Shown: piece by piece, positions 1 through 5,379 of the stretch
Position numbering within the stretch: position 1 is the stretch's first letter
How the letters are laid out: each line of letters starts with the position of its first letter
Source: Candidatus Adiutrix sp.
Lineage (GTDB): Bacteria; Desulfobacterota; Desulfarculia; Adiutricales; Adiutricaceae
DNA: 7,228 nucleotides
Direction of reading: 5' to 3'
NCBI GenBank assembly: GCA_031273445.1
Contig: JAISRV010000409.1
Location: 1-7,228, forward strand
Translations under genes and position numbers: made by a program
Notes under the pieces: model-generated
Databases searched by the model: none
Told to the model about the DNA's origin: nothing
Seen by the model: only the letters and a program-made list of their open reading frames with translations

Positions 1-1752
1 GTAATAATGTTCAGCCGCGATTACCGCCGTGAACGCGATTATCTGCAGGAAGTCTTCCGGCAGCGCGGGGAAGTGCTGATTCATTCGCTGGAAATGGTGG
101 GGCGGATGCGCTTCGCCGACAACTGGGAGCAAAGCCAGATACTGACCTTTTGGAGCAACCTTGAAGAAAACGACAATGTGCTCTTCCTGGCCTTGACGGA
201 CGAAAACGGGCGGCCGCTGGTGGTCGCCGGCGACATTGAGCCCGACGCCTCGGCTTTCCGCGAGCCTCTCCCCGGCCCCTTCAGCCCGAGCCCTTTTGGC
301 GCCCCGGCCGCCGATTCCGGGCCTGTTTCGCCTCGTTTCCGCCTGGCCCGGATTGAAGGCCGTTCCGTTTTCATGGTCTATCGGACTTTCTGGCCTCTGC
401 CGCCGCCGCGGAGAATGATGCGGGAAGGCCGGCATCACGACGCAACCGAGGAAGCGGGGGCGGCGCCGCGGCCGGACCGGGGCCGGGACCGCCTCCAGCG
501 CCCGGCGCCGGAGCGCGCGGCCTTCCCTCTCCGCTATCTCTGGGTCGGCTTCGACATGACCAGGTTCGAGAAGCTCAGCGCCCAGCGCAACCGCACCGCG
601 GCCCTTTTCATCGGCCTTTTCTGTCTGGCGACCCTGGCCGGCGTTCTGGCTCTCTTCTGGGGCTACAATTCCCGTCTGGCCAGAAAGCTGTATCAGGAAA
701 CCAAGGCCATGGCCGCCGAGCTGATCGGGCGTCTGCCGACCGGCGTCATATTGGAAAACAGCCGCGGCGAGGTCACGCTGGTCAATCGTTCGACCTGCGC
801 CATAAGCGGCCTGGACGAAAAAAATTTTCTGGGCCGGCGGCTGCCCGAACTGGCCGGCGGTCTTTTCCCGCGGGACGAGGCGATGAACGGGCGGGAAGCC
901 GAATTGCGCTTTCATGGCGGAAACAACGTGCATGTGGCCCTGACCAGCGGCCCGGTCATCGGCGACGACGGCCGCCCTCTGGGGCAGGTCATCCTGATGG
1001 AAGACTTGGGGGAAGTCGGCCGCCTCAAAGCGGAACTGGCTAAAAAAGAGAGACTGGCCGCGCTGGGCGGCCTGGCCGCCGGCCTGGCCCACGAGATCAG
1101 AAATCCGCTGGGCGCCATCAGCGGTCTGGCCCAGCACCTGCTGCGGAAGGGGCCGGCCGATTCAGGCGACCGCGAGGCGCTGGAAGTGATGCTCGCCAGC
1201 GTCGACCGCCTCAACGCCGCCGTCACCGACTTTCTGGAGTATTCCAAACCCGCTGAAATCAAGCCGGAACTCATGGACCTGGCCGAACTGCTGCGCAAAA
1301 TGGCCGCCCTGGCCGGCCATGACGCCAGAAGCCGCGCAGTCGACGTCGCCCTGGAACTGCCCTCGGAGCCGGTCTGGATAGAAGGCGATGAAAGCCGTCT
1401 GGCCCAGGCCTTTCTCAACCTGTATTTAAACGCCATACAGGCGGCCGGCTCAGGCGCCGGCGGCCGGCTGTCGGTTTCGCTGACTCTGGAAGGGGACGAG
1501 GCGGTTCTGCGCTTTCACGACAACGGCCCCGGCTTCAGCCCCGAGCAGCTGACCCAGCCCTTCGTGCCCTATTTCACCACCAAGGCCGGGGGGGCCGGCC
1601 TGGGCCTGGCTCTGGCGGAAAAAACCATTCACGCCCATAAAGGCGCGGACATCAGCCTGGCCGCGCCGCCGGAAGGCGGCGGGCTGGCGACCATTTTTTT
1701 CAAACGCGCGGTCGCCCCCGGAGAGGGGCGACGGAGCGAAGCGACTGGTTGA
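1..1752 (+). CDS. Sensor histidine kinase, ZraS/NtrB-like (5' partial)
   Basis: Membrane histidine kinase that would phosphorylate the NtrC-type regulator encoded next. Numbering from the ATG at 7: residues 1-195 form an extracytoplasmic sensor region, with a proline/glycine/arginine-rich low-complexity stretch at about 84-172. A hydrophobic helix lies at about 197-219, then a PAS-like domain (about 236-330), a HisKA domain with HEIRNP and phospho-accepting His362, and an HATPase domain with N-box Asn475, G1 box DNGPG (505-509) and G2 box GLGL (531-534). The frame is open to base 1, and family members carry a first membrane helix just before this kind of sensor domain, so the true start is probably upstream and the ATG at 7 is internal. 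The last 13 residues (569-581) and the stop come from the repeat that begins at 1711, so the tail is not the ancestral C-terminus. The stimulus cannot be told from the sequence. Confidence 0.9.
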   Translation, partial: VIMFSRDYRRERDYLQEVFRQRGEVLIHSLEMVGRMRFADNWEQSQILTFWSNLEENDNVLFLALTDENGRPLVVAGDIEPDASAFREPLPGPFSPSPFGAPAADSGPVSPRFRLARIEGRSVFMVYRTFWPLPPPRRMMREGRHHDATEEAGAAPRPDRGRDRLQRPAPERAAFPLRYLWVGFDMTRFEKLSAQRNRTAALFIGLFCLATLAGVLALFWGYNSRLARKLYQETKAMAAELIGRLPTGVILENSRGEVTLVNRSTCAISGLDEKNFLGRRLPELAGGLFPRDEAMNGREAELRFHGGNNVHVALTSGPVIGDDGRPLGQVILMEDLGEVGRLKAELAKKERLAALGGLAAGLAHEIRNPLGAISGLAQHLLRKGPADSGDREALEVMLASVDRLNAAVTDFLEYSKPAEIKPELMDLAELLRKMAALAGHDARSRAVDVALELPSEPVWIEGDESRLAQAFLNLYLNAIQAAGSGAGGRLSVSLTLEGDEAVLRFHDNGPGFSPEQLTQPFVPYFTTKAGGAGLGLALAEKTIHAHKGADISLAAPPEGGGLATIFFKRAVAPGEGRRSEATG

Positions 1753-1831
1753 GAGGCCGATAAACTCGCTCGCTGGGCAAAAATCGCATTTTTTGCCCAG
1801 CTACGACCCAGCCGGCCAAGCCGATCATTTA
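1711..1831. repeat. 121-bp direct repeat, copy 1
   Basis: First of two direct repeats with a period of 136 bp, differing from copy 2 at only two positions (T at 1761 against C at 1897; C at 1808 against T at 1944). It contains two perfect inverted repeats: 1711-1732 (8-bp GC-rich arms, 6-nt loop) and 1773-1800 (11-bp arms CTGGGCAAAAA/TTTTTGCCCAG, 6-nt loop). It starts within the kinase CDS and holds its TGA stop (1750-1752). The ends are not inverted repeats of each other and no transposase is present, so it is not a classical insertion sequence. It may be a dispersed intergenic palindromic element or non-autonomous mobile element; this is inference. Confidence 0.9.
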
Positions 1832-1846
1832 ATTTAGAATAGCATA

Positions 1847-1967
1847 GTCGCCCCCGGAGAGGGGCGACGGAGCGAAGCGACTGGTTGAGAGGCCGACAAA
1901 CTCGCTCGCTGGGCAAAAATCGCATTTTTTGCCCAGCTACGACTCAGCCGGCCAAGCCGATCATTTA
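1847..1967. repeat. 121-bp direct repeat, copy 2
   Basis: Second copy, 119 of 121 positions identical to copy 1. A 15-bp AT-rich spacer (1832-1846) separates them, and copy 2 is followed by an AT-rich stretch (1968-1980) before the response-regulator ribosome binding site. The inverted repeats fall at 1847-1868 and 1909-1936. The two copies account for nearly all of the 238-bp gap between kinase stop and regulator start, a gap that is unusually large for such a pair. In the second palindrome the T-run lies inside the stem arm rather than after it, so it is not a standard intrinsic terminator. Confidence 0.9.
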
Positions 1968-1980
1968 CATTAATTAAATT

Positions 1981-1984
1981 GAGG
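1981..1984 (+). promoter_or_regulatory. Ribosome binding site deciding the response-regulator start
   Basis: GAGG lies 6 nt before the ATG at 1991. This favours that ATG over the TTG at 1979, which overlaps the site and would add four residues before the conserved REC start. Confidence 0.7.
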
Positions 1985-1990
1985 CTAATA

Positions 1991-3361
1991 ATGACTTGCG
2001 CCAGGCCTAAAGCTCCGATCCTGATTGTCGATGACGACCCGGAGCATCTCTTTATGCTCAAAACCGTCCTGGGCGACTGGGGCCGCCCCGCCTGCGCGGC
2101 CAAAAGCGGGCGCGAAGCGCTGCTTCTGGCCGGCGAGAAAAATTTCGACCTCATTCTGATGGATGTGCGCATGAAAGACCTCGACGGCCTTTCAGCCCTC
2201 GAAGCCTTAAAAAGCGAAGGCCGCAACCGGAACACCCCGGTCATCATCATGACCGCCTATTCCAAAGTGGAAGACGCGGTGAGGGCGCTTAAAGCCGGGG
2301 CCTATGATTATCTGACCAAACCTCTTGATCTCGACCTGGTCAGGATCAGCCTCGAGCGGGCTCTTGAACACCGGAATCTGAAGGAAGAGAAAGAAGCGGG
2401 CCTGTGGAGCGCGCCGGAAAGCGACGGCCTGATCGGCCAAAGTCCGGCCATGCGCGCGGTGGCCGACATGATCGACCTGGTGGCCGGCTCCGAGGCCACG
2501 GTGCTGATCACCGGCGAAAGCGGGGTCGGCAAAGAAGTGGCCGCCCGCGCCATTCAGCGCAAAAGCGCCCGGGCCGACAAGCCTTTCGTCATCGTCAACT
2601 GTGCGGCTTTGGCTGAAAACCTGCTGGAGGCCGAGCTGTTCGGCCATGAAAAAGGCGCCTTCACCGGGGCCGAACGCCGCCGGGAAGGGCGGTTGAAGGC
2701 GGCCGACGGCGGCACTCTCTTTCTGGACGAAATAGGGGAAACCAGCCCGGCTCTCCAGGCCAAGCTGCTGAGGGCCATTCAGGAGGGAGAGATTCAGCCC
2801 GTTGGTTCGGATGAAACTGAAATTGTGGATGTGCGCTTCATCGCCGCCGCCAACCGCGACCTTAAAGCGGAAGTCGCGGCCGGCCGGTTCCGGGCCGACC
2901 TTTTCTGGCGCCTCAACGTGGTCAACCTGAAAATACCGCCCCTGCGCGACCGCCCGGAAGACCTCCCGGCCCTGACCCAGTTTTTCATCAGACGTTACGC
3001 CCTGAAAAACCGCAAAGAAGTCAAAGGCCTGTCTCCAGGCGCGTTGGCCCTGATCAGCCGGCACAAGTGGCCCGGCAACATCAGGGAACTGCAGAACGCC
3101 GTGGAACGGGCCGTCATCCTCATGCGGGGCGAGTATCTGACGGAAAAGGACCTGCCGGACTTGAGCGGCGCCATAGGCGTCTGGCCTCAGCCCGAAAAAG
3201 CTGCGGAGGCCGCGCCGGACCTTCCGGCCTGGCCGCTGAACCTGGAGGATTTGGAAAAAATGGCCGTGGGCAACGCCCTGACCCACACCGGCGGCAACAA
3301 GAGCCGGGCCGCCGAAACCCTTGGCGTCGCCCGCAAAACCCTTTTTTCAACGGGAACCTAA
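1991..3361 (+). CDS. NtrC-family sigma54-dependent response regulator, truncated Fis HTH
   Basis: Likely cytoplasmic partner of the upstream kinase; it would activate sigma54 promoters when phosphorylated. Numbering from ATG 1991 (456 aa): REC domain at about 9-125 with acidic pocket D14-D16, phospho-acceptor D58, T88 and K110. The AAA+ sigma54-interaction domain at about 150-385 has Walker A GESGVGKE (175-182), the sigma54-contacting GAFTGA loop (222-227) and Walker B LFLDEIG with D246/E247. The Fis-type domain starts at about 418. All catalytic motifs look intact. The oddity is the C-terminus: the Fis HTH reads normally through ARKTLF (ending at F452), then STGT and a stop, so about 10 residues of the recognition helix expected in the family are missing. 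The 3' end follows a run of six T (3342-3347) and overlaps the remnant gene on the other strand. Specific DNA binding may be impaired or lost. Confidence 0.92.
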   Translation: MTCARPKAPILIVDDDPEHLFMLKTVLGDWGRPACAAKSGREALLLAGEKNFDLILMDVRMKDLDGLSALEALKSEGRNRNTPVIIMTAYSKVEDAVRALKAGAYDYLTKPLDLDLVRISLERALEHRNLKEEKEAGLWSAPESDGLIGQSPAMRAVADMIDLVAGSEATVLITGESGVGKEVAARAIQRKSARADKPFVIVNCAALAENLLEAELFGHEKGAFTGAERRREGRLKAADGGTLFLDEIGETSPALQAKLLRAIQEGEIQPVGSDETEIVDVRFIAAANRDLKAEVAAGRFRADLFWRLNVVNLKIPPLRDRPEDLPALTQFFIRRYALKNRKEVKGLSPGALALISRHKWPGNIRELQNAVERAVILMRGEYLTEKDLPDLSGAIGVWPQPEKAAEAAPDLPAWPLNLEDLEKMAVGNALTHTGGNKSRAAETLGVARKTLFSTGT

Positions 3362-3760
3362 TCCGGCCAGCAATAGCGCCCTGGCGTGAACAAAAAACCA
3401 GCTTCCCTTGGCAAAGGCGTACATGCGGTTATCTTTGGCCGCGTACGCCTCCGCGCCGATCCAGGCGGGGATTTTGTCCGTCTGCCCCGTGGCCGCATAC
3501 AGCCAGCCCGCGCACAACTCCGCCGTATGCAGCAGAAAATAATCGCGGCTCTCGCTGATCAGGCCGCGCATGGCCGCCGCCCGCGGCAGATCGCCGGAGG
3601 CCGCGGCCTGATAATAGCGCGGAAAATGCCGTGCAGGGAATACAGGCCGCCGGCGGCGTCAAAGGCCGCGAAAGAGTTCCGCCGGATCAGTTCCGCCAGA
3701 AGCCCTCGCGTGTCCCGGCCTTCAGGGATTCTTGCATCCGGTTGTCGGGCATGGGTTTTC
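3350..3760 (-). pseudogene. Remnant of a LuxR/MalT-like transcriptional regulator
   Basis: Two minus-strand reading frames give pieces resembling LuxR-family regulators of the MalT (STAND ATPase plus helical repeat) type. The upstream piece (about 3620-3740) reads LLAELIRRNSFAAFDAAGG then LYSLHGIFR, like the end of the ATPase/winged-helix region. The second piece (about 3350-3618) begins YYQAAASGDLPRAAAMRGL and runs through TAELCAGWLYAATGQTDKIP to ARALLLAG, like the helical repeat region. Joining them needs a frameshift at about 3612-3622, and residues between them also seem to be missing. The N-terminal Walker A region and the C-terminal LuxR HTH are absent; where the HTH should lie, the response-regulator gene begins on the other strand. 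I read it as a non-functional fragment; the family call is from pattern memory and is moderate. No other gene is seen in 3362-3827. Confidence 0.5.
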
Positions 3761-3774
3761 CGTCTCCGATCCGG

Positions 3775-3800
3775 GCCGTTCACGTAAACGGCTCGCGAGC
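3775..3800. repeat. Short inverted repeat and palindrome downstream of xdhC
   Basis: GCCGTT (3775-3780) and AACGGC (3787-3792) form a 6-bp stem around CACGTA, and the perfect 10-bp palindrome GCTCGCGAGC follows at 3791-3800, overlapping it by two bases. There is no T-run, so it is not a convincing terminator. Its role is unknown. Confidence 0.4.
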
Positions 3801-3816
3801 GGCTGATTCTTGCGGC

Positions 3817-3841
3817 GCGAGGCGGCCTCAGGCCGTCTCGC
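3817..3841 (-). other. GC-rich hairpin across the xdhC stop codon
   Basis: The arms at 3817-3827 and 3831-3841 pair over 11 positions with one mismatch (3822/3836, an A-C mismatch in the minus-strand transcript) around the 3-nt loop TCA, which is the complement of the xdhC TGA stop. It could stabilise the 3' end of the four-gene transcript or stop transcription with Rho. No U-tract follows on the minus strand, so it does not meet the usual intrinsic terminator pattern. Confidence 0.4.
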
Positions 3842-4574
3842 GGCTGAGCGACTGAATGATTTCAGCCGCGATGGAAACGGCGATCTCGCGCGGCGTTTGC
3901 GAGCCTATGTTCAAACCCGCCGGCGTGTGAACGCGCGCTAAAAGGTCGGCGGCATAGCCCTCGCCGGCCAGCATCTCCAAAGTGCTCGTCACCCTGTGAA
4001 GGCTGCCGATCATGCCCAGATAGGGCGGCTGGACCTTCCAGGACAAAATCCGACGGAGACACTTCGTATCGTACACATGACTCCTGGTCACGATCGCCGC
4101 CGCGTCGAAATCAGGCTCGGGGAATCTGACGGCCAGGTCGTCAAAGGGAGCGCACACGGTTTGAACGCCTTTACCCGGATTTACCGAAAATTCCGGGCGG
4201 TCGTCCCATAAGGAGACCTTGAAGCCCAGAAAAAACAGCAACTCGGCCAGGGCCTCGCCCACATGGCCGCCGCCCAAAACCAGCGCGCAGCGGGGGTAGG
4301 CCAGCCTGGCCACATAATAGCGCCGCCCTTCGCGCTCCGGCAGGCCGACGCCGCGGGGGGGCAGTTCCGCGACGGTCTTTTCGAGCATGGCCGCCCAGTC
4401 CTCCGCCCAGAAAGGGGCCTTGGTCAGGGGCCCCTGAGGCGGCGAGCCGGGCTGTTCAAAAATGGCCGCTTGGCCCAGATAAGCCGCGAATTCGTCCGTC
4501 GCCCCCACCATGATCGCCGTCAGGGACTCCCGCTTCATCGAAGCCCATTGCTCCAATGTTTTCCACACGTTCAT
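3828..4574 (-). CDS. XdhC/CoxI-family molybdenum hydroxylase maturation protein
   Basis: XdhC-family proteins bind molybdenum cofactor and help sulfurate and insert it into molybdenum hydroxylases; they are cytoplasmic. This one has 248 aa. A compact N-terminal region (1-95) shows little family signature. A Rossmann domain follows with CALVLGGGHVGEALAELL (nucleotide-binding GGGHVG at 101-106), the acidic end of the second strand in WDDRPEF (123-129), TRSHVYD (163-169; family usually TRGH-x-x-D) and YLGMIGS (185-191). The ATG at 4574 has a GGAG five nt upstream. It is the last gene of a minus-strand set, 46 bp after the DUF4130-type gene. With yqeB at the other end of the set, it suggests service to a selenium-dependent molybdenum hydroxylase encoded outside the window. 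The N-terminal region is short and the G-to-S change in TRSH is notable, but the frame is intact. Confidence 0.85.
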   Translation of the reverse strand: MNVWKTLEQWASMKRESLTAIMVGATDEFAAYLGQAAIFEQPGSPPQGPLTKAPFWAEDWAAMLEKTVAELPPRGVGLPEREGRRYYVARLAYPRCALVLGGGHVGEALAELLFFLGFKVSLWDDRPEFSVNPGKGVQTVCAPFDDLAVRFPEPDFDAAAIVTRSHVYDTKCLRRILSWKVQPPYLGMIGSLHRVTSTLEMLAGEGYAADLLARVHTPAGLNIGSQTPREIAVSIAAEIIQSLSRETA

Positions 4575-4577
4575 GTT

Positions 4578-4583
4578 CTCTCC
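4578..4583 (-). promoter_or_regulatory. Ribosome binding site of the XdhC-family gene
   Basis: On the minus strand GGAGAG precedes the ATG at 4574, with the GGAG core five nt away. It supports independent initiation at this start after the 46-bp gap. Confidence 0.6.
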
Positions 4584-4620
4584 GTAATTCTTTGAGGCCG
4601 CGCGGCGGCGGCTGTGGGGA

Positions 4621-5379
4621 TTATTGTTTCTCGATCAACAGAGGCCAGAACCGCCGCGGCATGTATTGCCGCTGCAGCTTGGGGTTGGCCCTGGACTCAA
4701 TGGAGACGGCCTGGAAATATTTTTTCCAGGCTTCTTGAAACAATATCTCGTCTTCGGCCGGAAGGCCGGCTTCCAGGCGGCCGGCCGCAAGGTCCGCCTG
4801 GCCGTCCGGCCGCACTTCACGCGCCCGCGTAAGATCGTAATAAAAACCGTAGCCGCGCGCCAGGTCGCGAATAATCCATTGCTGATCGCCGAAGCGCCCG
4901 GTGAAGTGCCGCAGAACCAGCGGCAGGACGTCATAACGGGGCGCGACTGAAGCGAAAAATATGCCTTCCGCCGTCTTCTGGAAACGGACGAACTGGATGA
5001 GATGCATTTTCTCCCGAGCGACCTTTTGCGACTGTTCCCTTATGGCCAGCACGTCCGGATCGCTGAAATCAGCTTCATCCCCCCCGGCGAAAATCCTGCG
5101 CGCGTAACGAACGATCAGCTCGTCCGCGGCTTCGTCGGCCACGGTCAGCCAGGCGTTCATGAGGCTTCGCAAGGCCGGGCGCGACAGCCTGTTCTGAAGC
5201 CCCCTCCAGACCCGGCCGGCTTTCTCCGCCTCGGTCTCCACCCGCACCACCCGCCCGGCCAGAAGCGGCAAATCATCGGCGGGGCCGCGCAGGGCGTCCG
5301 GAAAAAGTTTCAGGCGGAAAGCCTCAAAAATGACGCTCAAAAGACCGTCGAAGGTTTTGTCGTAAACGAACAAATTCAT
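4621..5379 (-). CDS. Putative DNA metabolism protein, TIGR03915/DUF4130 family
   Basis: This 252-aa protein belongs to the family that accompanies the radical SAM protein encoded just before it; some family members are fused to a uracil-DNA-glycosylase-like domain, which is the main hint of a role in DNA repair. The biochemical activity is not known to me. Visible family features are an N-terminal FVYDKTFDGLLSVIFEAF (4-21), a core AREKMHLIQFVRF (121-133), then PRYDVLPLVLRHFTGRFGDQ (147-166), WIIRDLARGYGFYYD (168-182), and a C-terminal AWKKYFQAVSIESRANPKLQ (217-236) with YMPRRFW (239-245). The length is normal for the stand-alone form and no glycosylase domain is attached. Its ATG overlaps the upstream TGA as ATGA (5379-5376), with no clear Shine-Dalgarno sequence, so it is probably translated by coupling. 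No membrane segment or signal peptide is seen. Confidence 0.88.
   Translation of the reverse strand: MNLFVYDKTFDGLLSVIFEAFRLKLFPDALRGPADDLPLLAGRVVRVETEAEKAGRVWRGLQNRLSRPALRSLMNAWLTVADEAADELIVRYARRIFAGGDEADFSDPDVLAIREQSQKVAREKMHLIQFVRFQKTAEGIFFASVAPRYDVLPLVLRHFTGRFGDQQWIIRDLARGYGFYYDLTRAREVRPDGQADLAAGRLEAGLPAEDEILFQEAWKKYFQAVSIESRANPKLQRQYMPRRFWPLLIEKQ

Noticed and set aside
7..9. ATG at 7 as the true start of the histidine kinase
   Set aside because: The frame is open to base 1, no ribosome binding site can be assessed, and the expected first membrane helix would lie upstream.
1832..1846. TAGAAT at 1835-1840 as a promoter -10 box between the repeat copies
   Set aside because: No plausible -35 box lies at the right distance; AT-rich sequence alone is not sufficient support.
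1711..1967. The 121-bp repeats as an insertion sequence or a pair of transposon ends
   Set aside because: No transposase frame, no terminal inverted repeats and no clear target-site duplication were found; the copies are direct repeats only 15 bp apart.
1979..1993. TTG at 1979 as the response-regulator start
   Set aside because: The GAGG ribosome binding site would lie inside the coding sequence; the ATG at 1991 has correct spacing and gives a standard REC N-terminus.
1629..2250. Two minus-strand frames over the 121-bp repeats that share a long common peptide segment
   Set aside because: The shared peptide arises only because both frames cross the same DNA repeat. There is no start signal and no family resemblance; such frames are easily mis-annotated as genes.
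2207..3286. A 359-codon open frame on the minus strand opposite the response regulator
   Set aside because: It is antisense to clear REC and AAA+ motifs, its translation is low-complexity and unlike any family, and long antisense frames are common in GC-rich genes.
3341..3408. A frameshift at the T6 run that would restore a normal Fis helix
   Set aside because: Reading on in either alternative frame gives sequence (QREPNPASNS or NGNLIRPAIA) that does not resemble the Fis recognition helix, so real truncation at a junction fits better.
3386..3787. A 133-codon plus-strand frame in the region after the response regulator
   Set aside because: Composition is that of a shadow frame, and the minus strand carries the more protein-like, family-like segments.
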